Shown: positions 45,916-58,195, numbered from the stretch's first letter. The stretch: 64,000 nucleotides of DNA from Corylus avellana (GCF_901000735.1 NC_081547.1:11019156-11083155); one strand, 5' to 3'. Numbers and translations: made by a program. The notes: generated from the sequence alone by a model not told the origin.

Positions 45916-46013
45916 TCTCAGTGTTGTAAGTTTCTTGAAGATTCTTTGTCATCACATTTATCCGTGAGTGAACACTGTTCATCAAGCTCCACCTCCATGA
46001 ATTGTTTCTCTTT

Positions 46014-47413
46014 CTACACTGTACTTTCAGAAAGCTCATCTAAGTTAACAAACTCAGACTTCTTCGGTTCATGCTCTGTAACTTCAGCTTTTGCACTTGA
46101 TCCATCCTTGTACATAGCACATTCATTAAAAGTCACATTTCGACTTCTAATGATCTTCCGATTTTGATCATCCCAAAATCGATAACCGAAGTCCTCATCT
46201 CCATATCCAATGAAGAAACACTTACTAGATTTACCATTTAGTTTATTCATAGCATCAGACTCAACATGGACATACGAAGCACAACTAAAAACTTTCAGAT
46301 GTGAAAGATTTACCTCTTTTCCACTCCAGACTTCTTCCGGTAGTCTATGGCTCAGGGGAACGGAAGGCCCCCTATTTATCAAATATGCAGTAGTGCTCAC
46401 TGCATCAGCCCAGAAAGTATTTGGTAACCCAGCATGCAACATCATACTCCGAGCACGCTCATTGAGGGTTATATTCATGCGCTCAGCCACGCTATTCTGC
46501 TGTGGTGTTCCCGTGATAGTTTTCTCCATTATAATCCCATTCACTACGCAAAACTGTTTAAACCCCCTATCTTCGTATTCTCCTCCATTGTCTGATCTCA
46601 AACGCTTGAGCTTCAAGCCCGTTTTAGTCTCAACCATGGCCTTCCATTTCTTAAAAGTCTCAAATACATCAGATTTACTTTTCAAGAAATAAACCCATAC
46701 CTTCCTGCTTGAGTCATCAATAAATGTGATGTAATACCGCGAGCCTCCAAGAGATGCCACTGGTGCGGGACCCCACAAATCCGTGTGTACTAGCTCCAGC
46801 TTTTCAAGCTTAGGTGCTTTGCCAACTTCCGCGAAACTCACCTTCTTCTGCTTCCCTAGGATGCAGCCTTCACACAAATTAAAATCAATTGACTTCAACT
46901 CCGGTAGTTTCCCCTTTGACATAAGTACCTTCATCTCTTTCTCGCTCATGTGCCCAAGCCTTAGGTGCCATAGTTTTGAGTCAGCAGTCGTATCTACAAC
47001 AGCATTTGTATCCTTGCTATTCGTGGTCATATAGATAGTACTCGTCTTATGACCAAGAGCCAAAATCCTAGCTTCCCTGCTGACCTTCCACTTTCCGCCG
47101 TGGAAATGAATTGAATGCCCTTCTTCATCAAGCTGTCCCACTGAAATCAGATTCTTCTTCAGCTCCGAAACATGCCTGACCTTCTGTAGCTTCCATATCG
47201 AGTCACTGTGAACTCTAATGCGAACATCGCCTAAGCCCACAACATCCAGCGCCGTTTGTCAGCCAAATACACCTTCCCAAAATCTCCACCAACATAGTTC
47301 TCGAGAATTTTACGGATCGCTGTCGTATGAAAAGATACTCCTGAGTCTAAGACCCAAGAATCAAGAGGACTGTCAATAGAGAGAAGTAGGGCATCATATA
47401 CTTCTTCTGTCAT
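46014..47413 (-). pseudogene. Copia pol: protease, GAG-pre-integrase and integrase
   Basis: The protease active site WVLDSGVSFHTT lies near 47350 (minus). A frameshift near 47240 separates it from the following 408-codon frame. That frame carries the GAG-pre-integrase region (LWHLRLGHMSEKEMKVLMSK), the integrase core with HTDLWGP, RLRSDNGGEYE and the glutamate in QQNSVAERMN, and the C-terminal KCFFIGY..GYRFWD. The integrase acidic triad appears preserved. Transcription would run right to left. Confidence 0.9.
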
Positions 47414-47419
47414 TACGTT

Positions 47420-48217
47420 TGCATAATTATTCTCAGTCTCCTTCTGCAGTTCCTTGCAATTCTTCTTGTAGTGGCTAGTCTTGCCACAGTTCCAACACTC
47501 AGGTTGTTGGCCGAATCTGAATTTGTTTCTCCCTTTTCTGGAATTTGATCTGCCTTGACCAGAGTTTCTATCTTGTCCTCTGTCCTGAGTCTTGAGGTTT
47601 AAAGCAGCACCAGAACAAGAGGCTTCATCTGCATCTTTTATGCGAACCTCTTAACTGAGACTCAAATTTCTGACGTCTTCATAGCTCAGTTTACTCTTTC
47701 CTACAGAGTTACTCACAGCCATCCTCACTGCTTCCTAACTATTTGGCAAAGATGCCAAGACGATCAACGTGCAAACCTCATCATCAAAATTAATTTCGAC
47801 CGAGGATAATTGATTTGTGATGGTGTTGAACTCATTAAGATGATGTGCCACCGAAGCCCCTTCCGCCATCTTTAGGTTGAACAATTTCTTCATCAGATGC
47901 ACCTTGTTGTTAGCCGATGGCTTCTCATACATGCTTGACAAAGCCTTCATTAGACCTGCTGTGGTCTTCTCCTTTACAAAGTTGTGTGCAACTGATTTTG
48001 ACAGTGATAACCTGATAACTGCTAGGGCTTTACGATCAAGCAGAGCCCACTCGCTATCATACATGTCGTCGGGTTGTTCTTCCAAAAGAGGTTGAAGAAG
48101 ATCCTTCCCATAAAGAATAGCTTCAATCTGTACCTTCCAAAATCCAAAATCTTTGCCGTCGAACTTCTCGATTCCTATCTTTCCTTCTTCACCTACCATC
48201 GCTCCCACTCCAACCAA
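47420..48217 (-). pseudogene. Copia gag (UBN2) and zinc knuckle
   Basis: ATG at 48217 (minus) begins MVGVGAMVGEEGKIGIEKFD; GKDFGFWKVQIEAILYGKDL and YNEFNTITNQL-like KMAEGASVAHHLNEFNTITN identify a UBN2-type Gag. A premature stop falls at 47735. A further stretch contains the zinc knuckle CWNCGKTSHYKKNC (CX2CX4HX4C) near 47490. Confidence 0.9.
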
Positions 48218-48233
48218 CAGCTCTAATACCAGT

Positions 48234-48950
48234 TGTTAGGAAATTAATCATATTTCCCAAGACCAGTGAGATGCGAAAAATAAGAAGAATACGGAATAAC
48301 AAAGATAAGCAATCACACACGACACAAAGATTTAAGTGGTTCGGCTTAATAAGCCTACATCCACTGGCGGAGACGACTCGGAAAAAATTCACTATCAAAA
48401 GATGAAGTACAAAAATAGTAGAGAGAAAATCACTCAGATCCCAAAGCCCCAATACACCCAAATCTCACTATCATACAAGAAAGATTATTCCTAAAATAGA
48501 ATACAAAAAACAGATGTACAAACTTTTGTTTTGCTGGAACTGATGACGGCTGATTTCTATTTTCTTCTCTCACTCTGCAGCACCCTTTTTCTTCTAATCA
48601 CTTGTTTTTGGCTCCTCCAAAAAACTACCAAGAAGAAAACACCCTTGCTGCCCTTGTACCTCCTTTTCTCAAATTCTCTATTTTTTCTCCTCCCTTTGGT
48701 GCTTCATGTTTTTGGCACACACAAATTCACCTTGTGCTTTGTTCCTTATATAGAAGCTTAACTCTTATTTTATATGTTGGTCTAGGACTCCTACTATAAG
48801 TCAAACAAGGAGTCCAAGTACACATAGGAGAAGAACTCCAAAACCCACATGTAAATGAGTAAACCGGTTGAACCAAAAATCTCTCCTACTTGAAGAAGGA
48901 GACAAACCACTGGGTCCCACCATGACTTTTAATTCAAGTCATACTTAACA
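48234..48950 (-). repeat. 5' LTR of the copia element
   Basis: 717 bp, ends CA at 48950 and adjoins the TGTAG target duplication. It contains on the minus strand a TATA-like CTATATAAGGAAC promoter core. Confidence 0.92.
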
Positions 48951-48955
48951 TGTAG

Positions 48956-51190
48956 GATGTCACATCAGTTTGTATTAGTATTGTACTAAAAACGATCTTA
49001 TCTCTAGCATTTTCCTTATCCATATAGGGCTTAAATGGTGTTGTGATTACTCCGCATATTTCTATTCTTCTCTTTTGGTTTAGAGACCATAGAATTAAAT
49101 GTGCCGTTAGTCTTGGAAGTTGCTTGTATTGATATTGCTACTGGTAACTTATGGGCATTACCAGAGCTCTTTGAGATTTCAAGAAATTAATACAGCGTTA
49201 GATTGTTGATTACTTTACAGGGTTGCCCCTTCGATGGAACTAAAGGATACCAACAACAACAAGGTCCTAATTCGTGGCCAAGAATGGTGGCTTTCTCCTT
49301 GTATTTGAGAGACAGAGGCCATAAATTATTATTCACATGTTAGTAAGATATTATATGCTGATTTTTTGAGGTTTTGAAGGGACCTAGTTGCAAGACGAAA
49401 CATTTGCTTAACCTTAATGCAAGATACTTAGTTTATTAATTTACTGAAGATCCAATGAAAGGTGATCTAGTAAAGCATGATGGCCACCACGTTCATGGAA
49501 GATAGAGGTCCACATCATACAAGGTCTTTAGTTTATCTTGGGAAAGTGTACCACATTCCAGAAATAGTAAGTCTACTCCATCCGCTTCTTTGATTCATAA
49601 ACCCTAGACATCTAGTAGATGCGATAACAGGTAACTCACATGGCTTCTATTCTTTTTCCCTCAAAAGTTGTATCTTGGTGGGAGTGATTCCTTTGGACTC
49701 TTTTCACCTCCATCTCGAGGAGTTTTCAATTATGAAAAAAATATTTTTAGGATTGCAGTGACGAGCCCAATGACGACAGGTATTTATGATATTTCTCACT
49801 TTGCTTTCGTAGCATTAGTATATATATTTATATATTTCTGATAATTTGATCTTTCTGATAATTGGATCTTTTTAGTCTTTGAAAAACGCATCTTTACACG
49901 TAGCTCATTGAGTTGTTAAACATCCTAAAATCCCCAATTACATGTTAAATCAATCATAAGACTAAACATATTTTCGTGGTGCACCTTGCTTGGAGGCGGC
50001 ACTTTTTAGCATGTCCGTCGTTCAAGTGGTCCACACCAGTTTTGGTAAACTCTTTAGAATGGCTAAACATTCTGTACGAAACCTTTGTTTTTTGGTACTC
50101 TGCAAATGTGAGTGAGGAAGCAGAACAATTAACCAAGTAAATTGTGCTTATGCTCATTTTAATTATCATGGTTTGCCTAAGATACTATTTATAATAGAAT
50201 AGTCCAATCAGAGAAATCTTGAAAGCAGCAATTGAATTAAAAAAGGTGGCACTTATCTTGAAGAAAAAGTTGATTCAGAAATCTATGAGATGGTGGTTGT
50301 TCTAAGCATGTATGTGGAGCCCATACACCGCTCTGAAGGGAAAAGGGTTTGGGTACTAGAGAATAATACAGATCAGGGTAGAAGTCAACCCGACCCCTTT
50401 GGTACACGTGTAGGTCCGACATAAGATGATGGGAGTTACTTTGTCGTGACACGTAGCCAACTGCCATAACCTAACCCACTATCTTTTTTTAACGTTTGTT
50501 TTTTCCTTTTCCTCAGCATAACCTAACCCACTTGCACCATTTGATGCCCCATTCCAAGCATATATTGAGATTGCTTAAATAGCTGAGGACAAGGCCTTTC
50601 ATTTGTTAATACTTTTTAGAGTTTTTTTTTTTTTTTTTTTTTAAATATATATTTTGATGTGACAAAAATAAAGTAGTTTGAGTGTTTTATGTTTTGCATT
50701 GTTCATTATTGTTTTTGTTTTGCAAAAATAAAGAATAAAAGTTTTATCAAACAATTATTTTTCTTGTCAATTACCATGTACCCTAAATCCTTGGGAATGT
50801 ATAACTTGCTCTATTGTTCTTATTAAACCCTTTGGATTGGTGTTCAACAAGGGTAGTCCAATATATATATAAGAGTGTGCAATGAACGACATTTTGGTTG
50901 GTTGGTAGTAATGAGATTTACTATAATATTATTAGCTGTAGATGAGTAGATGTTACACAAATTGGGAGATATATACGGTTTTGGTGGCAAATGGCAGCAA
51001 ACTTTGAACGTTAGCCCCTTGAAAAGAGGGTATTGTCTTGTAATAAGCATTGAGTTGAACTTACGCAGCTAGAGAAGATTTTAGGTGGTTTTCTACTTTC
51101 TAGTCAAGTTTAGTGGCGGTTGTATCATGTATGTAGTCTGTGTTTATGAGTTTCTTTAGAAGCTCGAGTATTCTATAGTGTTAATATAGC
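48956..51190. other. Intergenic, no gene recognised
   Basis: Several short frames are present, but none carries a motif I can assign or an exon-like context. A long T run is at 50620-50641. Confidence 0.5.
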
Positions 51191-51600
51191 TTTAATATTA
51201 AATAGTTCGCTACATAGCAAGACACAAATTACTTTTCTCGATGTACTATATATATATAGTTGAATTTGAGCTCTTCTTCCACATGGCAGTTGGCATGGTC
51301 CTCATTCCATCTTCGAGTTTATATATGATTGCGTTAAGGAGTTTAAAAAATGCATCTAATACGTTATAAAGTATCAAGCAAAAATGGGTTTGTCTGGTGA
51401 ACAATTTAAAAAGTAATTTTTCAACATTTTTGCTCTAGAAAAGCTCAAAATTGTGTTTTTGAAAAGTTAAAAATAAGCTTAAGGCTTTTTATCTCAACAC
51501 AATCTCAAACAGGCTTTAACATAGGCATTTACCCTGTTCCATGACCATATGGTTGTTAACTCAATGAAATGTGAAACCTATGATATAGCCTATCAAGCAA
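51191..51600. repeat. Diverged relative of part of the 3.1-kb repeat, with its own insertion
   Basis: TTTAATATTAAATAGTTCGCTACATAGCAAGACACAAATTACTTTT resembles the DNA just right of the MITE at 25130-25180 but has no MITE at the TATTAAATA site. Further on, GGCATTTACCCTGTTCCATGACCATATGG resembles 25213-25243. Between them, about 51340-51520, lies a different A/T-rich hAT-like MITE ending CTCAAACAGGCT. Confidence 0.65.
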
Positions 51601-53128
51601 GGGAAATACTCAAAGGGCTTGAATCTTGATAGCCTGAGTTACTAGAATTTCAATCTCATATATATGATATAACCTTCCAAAATTTACATTTAATGAAGCG
51701 TCCCTTGAGAAGGGGGATTTGTGGTTCCTCAAATTAATTACATGTTTCTCTTGTCAAGAGAGATCCGTCCACTTAGATCTGCCTATGTTTCAACAAGATT
51801 TGTCAAGAAACTTAATTGGGTTCGTGGGAATTTCTGTAACGGTGGTGATCATGGATAATATGAATGCGACATTAATCTCTCGGGATAATACCCTATCTAA
51901 TTACACCAATACTAAGCCGCCATGTGTTTACATAGTTTAATTCCAGGAAATTCGTGTTCCTTTCCTAAAACGTTTCATGAGGTTTTCAAAAGAGTTTCCG
52001 CGGAGGGAGGGATAATCTCTACTGCTTGAAGAGGAGAATTCCTTTTGTTGCTGTCCAGAAAATCAATTATCAATATCCCAAAGCAATTGTAAGTATTTTG
52101 GTTTAAAATGAAAAGGAAAATACACTTTTTTTTTTAAAAGAAAAACCTTGAATGAAATTTTTTTAAAAAGCTGTTTCTTTCGGAATATAAAAGGCTTTAC
52201 TTCCCGACACAGTTTGATACAGGCTCTAAAGCCTTGAGTTCAGAAGTATTGAACGTGCCCTACAATTGGGGGGGCAGTTGAAATTCAGTAGCCGGTTGGG
52301 TCATAAGGGACATTCCCATGCGAAAATTGGATTTTTTTGCTCAGGCGTTCCTCCTAGCAGCCCTAAGCATGACCCCATACCTTCCTTCCCTTTACTTTAC
52401 TTTTTTCAAATTAATTTCTTCTATACTTTTGCATCGGGACTTTAATTTATTCTGCTTCCAAGTCGTTGCCCATGCTGCCCATCACTCCAATATCATATAT
52501 ATATATATATATATATACTACTAGTTGTGGATTGTGGTAATTAATTAATTTGTCTAGCTAGCTAGCTTAATTAGCTGCCACATGAACTCATTTATTTTGC
52601 TTTAATTAATCAAAAAAAAAAAAAAAAAAACTAAGAAAAAAGAGAGTACAATCCTTAGCATATCATATGGATGCTGCATGTGTTAATCGAGCATCATGGA
52701 ACCAAGTGAAGTGACTCACTGTACGGACGCCAATTAAGTTTTCGCCGTAAAAGGTCGAAGAAGAAGAGTCGCGAAAGCTTTTATCGTACGTATTATTAAA
52801 AAAGCAAACAGTAGTGGAATTAAAGCACAAAAATAACATTAAAACGAGTGGTCGTTGAGGCAGATTTGTACCACCAATTTTGGCATCCCTCGTGTCACCC
52901 CAATCGCCTTTCGATTACAGATGTATTGAGATTGACTTCTTTCTTGAAAAATGTCCAGCATCTCTACTTTATGATCTAATGGATGAACGTGGTGACACAA
53001 GGGCTCCTAGGTACATGATACAGAAGATGTTCCAGAATCGACCCGCACCATCCTCGTCCATGAGTTGTGCATTATAAATTGGAAAGAGAATGTCTTTATG
53101 CAGTTATGCTCGTGGGGGATTAATAGTT
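51601..53128. other. Upstream region of the LAZY gene
   Basis: AT-rich with a TA microsatellite (52493-52517) and an A run (52613-52631). A frame at about 52910-53077 (YRCIEIDFFLEKCPASLLYD) has no family I recognise and may be a gene fragment. TATATATA at 53131-53138 is a candidate promoter element about 285 bp before the LAZY start. Confidence 0.45.
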
Positions 53129-53415
53129 ATTATATATACAAATTAGTCACATAAGTTGAGAGAGATTAGAGAAGAGAGTTTGGAGAGTGGTAATTAAAAG
53201 GGCCACGTCTTTTGGGAACTTGAACCACTACAAAATTAACTCTCTCAGCTCAGCTTGCCCATCAAATTCAGCAAAACGCCATCTTGAATTTTAAACTCCC
53301 AAAGCTCCATTTTCCATTGCCTTTTAAGATTGGCCTTCAGCACCTCAGTTTCTCCAAACACCGCCACTTCTTTCCATCCATACCCTTTCAAAGAGCTCTC
53401 AAATCTGCTGTGAAA

Positions 53416-53655
53416 ATGAAGGTAAGTAAGTTCGTCTGCATGCATGAGAGAAAAACAGAGAGAGAGAGTTTGGTTGGTTGATTTAGCTCACACCCACGTA
53501 AAATGATTTAGAGATTATGGTTCTGAACTGATCATTTTCATTTGTTTTGATCGCAGCTTTTTAGTTGGATGCAAAATAAGCTCAACGGGAAACCAGGAAA
53601 CAAAAGAGCTCATACACCTTCAGCTACTACTAGTAAGCATTATTTACACTAGCTT

Positions 53656-53704
<49 letters not shown>

Positions 53705-54721
53705 TGTATTGAAGTAACTGTTGGGGAGAGAGAGGGAGGCCGGGGTAGGATCATTCAGATCCACTCTGTATTTGATTTGATCGTGATTCATCCAATTCAG
53801 TATGAAAGTAAGGGAATTCGAACGTTAAAGCGTGTTTTAATGGGTCAGATCTAGATCCGAATCTAAGGGTGAATTTGATCTACATCAAAATTGAAGCACG
53901 ACACAAAAGAGAGTCAAAAAAGTTAACAAGTCGGAACAGGATTTTAAGTCAAACGATGCAAGTTCTAAACCTAGTCAAGTCTATGATTTGATTAAGTTAA
54001 TTAAATAAATACATTAAAATAGTCAATGGACCGTCAGAATGGAGACACTTGAATCAAGGTGCCGTAAAGTTTGCATTCCATTTTATCCGTCATTTGCCTC
54101 AAGCTTAACTACTTAAGCTATCTTATTGGCCGCTACTAACTTTGTGTTTAGAAACATTCTCAATTTCTCTATCATGTTATCTCCTATTAGAATTAATAGT
54201 GAAAATGGTCCCCTATATAACCCTTCCTTTTTGTTTGTATTGCTAAAATAAATTTGTTTGTTGTTTTGAAATTCACTCATTCATTCATAAAAAATAAAAG
54301 TAAAAAAGAAAGAGAAAAGTGATGGTAGGAATTCTACGACTTTAAATTTTTTGAACTATTAATTTCACTATTATGGATTATCACTTTAGTTTGTCAATGA
54401 TTTTGTAATAAAAAATTCTAATACCCAAAGCATTTTTCAAAAAGAAAATTACTTTTGTTGGATAAAAATGTTGTTACCAATTGATTTGCTATAAAGGTCT
54501 TCCAAATTCTTTATCTTATAAGTCATATAACTAGATCCCATGGGCTTTAATTTTTTTTTTAAAAAAAAAAAAAAAATTGGGGTTCACCTTACAAAAATAT
54601 AAATTTAAAGAGAATTTTTAAAATTTTGGGGCTCTTATTTATTTATTTTGCTTATTTAGTGATTTTCTTGGCCTTTTATGATAAAATTAAGTGAGCTCTT
54701 GAGAATGATTTTTCTTTCTTT

Positions 54722-54752
<31 letters not shown>

Positions 54753-55338
54753 GTAGATTGAGTAAAAATTCTCTCTTTCTATTTCTTTTGTGTAGATCAT
54801 CATGTGAAACAAGAGCCTCGTGAAGAATTCAATGACTGGCCCCATGGCTTGCTTGCCATTGGAACTTTTGGAAACAATGATTTGAAAGAAAATCCAAAAA
54901 CCCAAAATACCCAAGACGATCCATCTTCATCAAAAGATCAAATACTAGATTTTACTCCCGAAGAAGTTGGGAAGTTACAGAAGGAGCTCACAAAGCTCTT
55001 GACACGTAAACCAAACGTGGAGAAGGAGATTGCTGATCTTCCTTTGGATAGATTCCTCAATTGCCCATCAAGCTTGGAGGTTGATCGAAGAATTAGCAAC
55101 GCACTTTGCAATGATTCGGATGATCATAGAGATGAAGATATCGACCGTACGATCAGTGTCATACTTGGTAGATGTAAAGACATTTGCTCAGATCATAATA
55201 ACAAGAAAGCCATTGGGAAGAAATCAATTTCTTTCCTTCTCAAGAAGATGTTTGTTTGTTCCAGTGGGTTCACACCAGCTCCCAGTTTAAGAGATACCCT
55301 TCATGAGTCAAGAATGGAGAAGGTATATCTATATATAA

Positions 55339-55376
<38 letters not shown>

Positions 55377-55732
55377 TATGAATTTTTAGAGTTAGATTTA
55401 TTAAAATTATTTTTATTGACTTGCAGCTTTTGAGAGTAATGCTTCACAAGAAGATGAACCCACAAAGTTATTCTCGGCCATCATCAATGAAGAGATATAT
55501 AGAGGACAAAGAGATGCCAAAGAGGGAGAATGATGATGAAATGCAGGAGAAGAGCAATGACAGATGCAAATGGGTGAAGACAGATTCTGAATGTAAGCAG
55601 GACCCCTTTTAGTTTACATTAATTCAGACCCAAAAACCTCAAAAAGCACACACAAATTAAAACAACATGCACAAAATATGACACTGATGAGATAAATGTT
55701 CATTGTTTGCAGATATTGTTCTAGAGATATGA
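53416..55732 (+). CDS. LZY: LAZY1-family gravitropism protein (LZY2/3/4, DRO1-like)
   Basis: Five coding exons, 53416-53421, 53557-53632, 54796-55322, 55427-55592 and 55713-55732, give 264 residues. Exon 1 codes only for Met-Lys, as in other family members. Conserved regions: [14 protein letters not shown] (1-14), [14 protein letters not shown] (40-53), [62 protein letters not shown] and the C-terminal [14 protein letters not shown]. This arrangement places it in the root and shoot gravitropism group that includes DRO1. These proteins polarise in gravity-sensing cells and recruit RLD proteins through the conserved C-terminus to steer auxin transport. All key regions are intact. Introns carry TA and TG repeats (53659-53700, 55340-55378). 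A further intron (55775-55888) appears in the 3' UTR. Confidence 0.95.
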
Positions 55733-56220
55733 ATCTGCCTTCCATCTTTGCTATAATATCATTTCAATTGCAAGGTAAGATCGAAGACCCTATTTACAGC
55801 TTCACTTGAATGAATATATATAACGCACAATTTTATTTTCTTAAGAGTTGGATCACATCTCTAACTTCATGCTATAATAACTTTGCAGATTCAAATGTTT
55901 AAGAAACATGAAGAAACTTTTTAATGGCGCCTCTTGATCAGAGGGCCAGAAAATGTATGATCGATATCCAGATGGTGTCTCTTTTTTGGGACGGTGTTTC
56001 CCCTTTTTTTTTTTCATGCTTTGTATCTGTGGACACAGTACAACGCATGCTATGAGATATCGTCAAACGGATTTCTGGAGTTTGTACTGACAAAGCCAGA
56101 CATTATCTACATTTTTCACCATATTTTACATTACTTTTTTTTTTTTTCCTATGTTGCTCTCTTTGTAAGATATTTTAAGGTGAATAATATTAGATTGACA
56201 TGGAATTATCAATTATGGAG
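55733..56220 (+). other. LAZY-family gene 3' UTR with a probable intron
   Basis: TTGCAAG/GTAAGATCG at 55774-55775 and ACTTTGCAG/ATTC at 55888-55889 make good splice sites, 42 nt after the stop codon. The transcript end is not determined. Confidence 0.6.
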
Positions 56221-56224
56221 ATAT

Positions 56225-56577
56225 TAGGGAAGACAAATTGTGCTTGCGTGTCGGATTCGTGTCGTATTAACGCATGAGTATAAGACTATATAGGTCAACT
56301 CTAATCTAACACATTTAATTAAATGGGTCAAATCTTTCAACTCTAATCCTCTAATTTTGTATTGGGTTCGTGTTGTGTTTATGAATCATGTCAAAAATTG
56401 TCAACTATTATGTCGCGTGTTGAATTCGAGTCATGACGAGGCATGTGTATAAAATTATATCGGTCAACTCTAACTCGGCCCATTTAATTTAACGAATCAA
56501 ACTCCTCAACCTAACCCTCTAATTTTATGTCGGGTTCGTATCAGGTTCACAGGTCGTGTCAAAAATTGTTATTCCTA
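56225..56577. mobile_element. hAT-like short element, related to 7496-7880
   Basis: Ends TAGGGAAGACAAATTG and, inverted from the right, TAGGAATAACAATTTTTGAC. It contains two tandem versions of a unit with GTATAA(G/A)A(C/T)TATAT(A/C)GGTCAACTCTAA. No clear target duplication. Confidence 0.65.
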
Positions 56578-56699
56578 TTTATAGCTAGGCAGGTTTCATA
56601 TTCGATTCAGTTGATCAAGATGCCAATTAATTAGTATTGTTGAGAAGATAAATGGTGCGCTTATTAATTTCTTATCATATATCCACACTTTCACTTATT

Positions 56700-57100
56700 A
56701 TTTATAGAGAGGAGATTCCATTTCAAGATTAATTAACACAAAGTCTAGCTACCAACAAGATACAGTTAATCACAACTCTTAAATAAGACGGACTACTAAA
56801 ACAATCATATAAGATTAAACTACTATTCTAATACTTCCCCTCAAGTTAAGAATATATATTATATAACCCCAACTTGGAGAAAATATATGCAACTCACCCA
56901 TGACCAAGTGCTTTGATGAATAAACCTAGCTACCAATTGATCTTCTGAGTTCACATTAGAAGTAACGATCTTTTTATTGAGTAATTTATCATGAAAAAAA
57001 TGGCATTCTACTTTAACATATGTGCTTCGTTCGTTCATGAAAAACTGGATTGGTGGCTATATGACAAACTGGATTGTAGGTTGTCATATGTGCAAAATTA
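56700..57100 (-). mobile_element. Copia 3' remnant
   Basis: CTTCCCCTCAAGTTAAGAATATATATTATAT..CCCAACTTG and the following CTACTTTAACATATGTGCTTCGTTCGTTCATGAAA are typical of the end of plant copia elements on the opposite strand, as at 10545 and 14440. Frames are broken. Confidence 0.65.
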
Positions 57101-58195
57101 GAAAAATCTTGAATCAAACCATCCTATTTGAACACGGGGTTCCCCATTCAACCGGCAACCTATAAGACGTGGCAACAAAAGGGAAAAGTGCGGGAAAAGA
57201 TCAACAGATGAAATCAAGTGACCGTGTTTGAACATAGAATGTGTTGTTCGAGCAGAATGAATCTTCACATGGCACCATCAGATCACATGGTGACAAACGA
57301 TCAATGACCTAGATTTGAGCACCTGCCGAAATGACTTATTTGACAAGTTTAAGGCTAAAACATTAGGTGGCGTTCGAATGATTATCGACCGGAGGGAATC
57401 TCTACATGTCAATTAGTGTGTAGTGAGACGTGACACTAAAGGTAGATATTTTCATGATGACACAACGCCCTTCGAACGGGAGTGCACAAGACGAAAAGCA
57501 TTTCCTATTTAATGGCTCATAACGTTGAGAAAAAAGTTTTATAACTTAAGCCTTCATTCTTAAAAAGTAATGAGGTGCTAACTCGGAAAGAGAGGAAGGT
57601 ATTATAGCGTACTCGGAAGATATAAACACTCACACCCTCGTTTGTTCATTTAGTATAGTTATTATAGGCTTTATAGCGTCGTTATAATGCTTGTGGTAAA
57701 GCCTCCATCGACCATCATAATGTCTTTTGTCCGTCTTGACACCCTTGAATTCAAGAGGGCATATTTGCCTAGCCTTCCAGACTCCTCTAGTAACGGGCAC
57801 TTTCTGCAATGACCTATGTAGTATGTCGTCCGAGCTCTATACTAGTCTTCTTTTAACAATTTCCTCAACCTCTTCAACTCTTCATCAACTACATACCTAA
57901 GTACGAGCTACCCATAATTCCCAAAACATAAAATAAATGTTTGGACATCGAATGAGCCAATTCTGTAAAACCTAACAAGTATAGTGTTTGTGAAGGAAAC
58001 ATAAATGTACTAAGTCTGAGTTTTGAGTTTAAGGTCAAAAGTTATTTTTACCTGATTCATATTTGCATTTTTTGGAGGCTCAAATATAACCACTTTTATG
58101 TCACATTCCAACTTTTACTTGCCAGTACCCCCTATGATGGCCTAAGATTGAGCGTGATTTATCCTTTAAACTAGGAATATATTCCATGTCATGGA
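57101..58195. other. Intergenic, no gene recognised
   Basis: Less AT-rich than its surroundings and possibly old LTR-element DNA (phrases such as CCCTTCGAACGGGAG), but no domain could be identified in any frame. Confidence 0.4.

Larger units (their letters stand above)
44761..48950 (-). mobile_element. Ty1/copia retrotransposon lacking reverse transcriptase, 4.19 kb
   Basis: LTRs of exactly 717 bp lie at 44761-45477 and 48234-48950, flanked by a perfect 5-bp duplication TGTAG (44756-44760, 48951-48955). The minus strand has a primer site TGGTATTAGAGC (initiator tRNA-Met type, one change) next to the 48234 LTR and a purine tract CAAGGTGGAGAT before the other. I count about 39 differences between the LTRs with no indels, roughly 94.6 percent identity. 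Order on the minus strand: Gag (UBN2 type), zinc knuckle, protease, integrase, then the first residues of reverse transcriptase. From there to the LTR only about 350 bp remain, so reverse transcriptase and RNase H are deleted. Cannot move by itself. Confidence 0.93.

Noticed and set aside
46210..46692. Plus-strand 160-codon frame in the copia element
   Set aside because: It is the antisense shadow of the integrase frame.
44575..48761. Leu/Phe-rich short frames in the copia LTRs (for example near 45070-45288 and 48531-48761)
   Set aside because: They lie in the LTRs on the strand opposite to or outside the element's genes and repeat in both LTRs; no signal of a real protein.
49954..50467. Minus-strand frames of 71 and 76 codons upstream of the LAZY gene
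   Set aside because: No motif, no splice context and no repeat support; consistent with chance.
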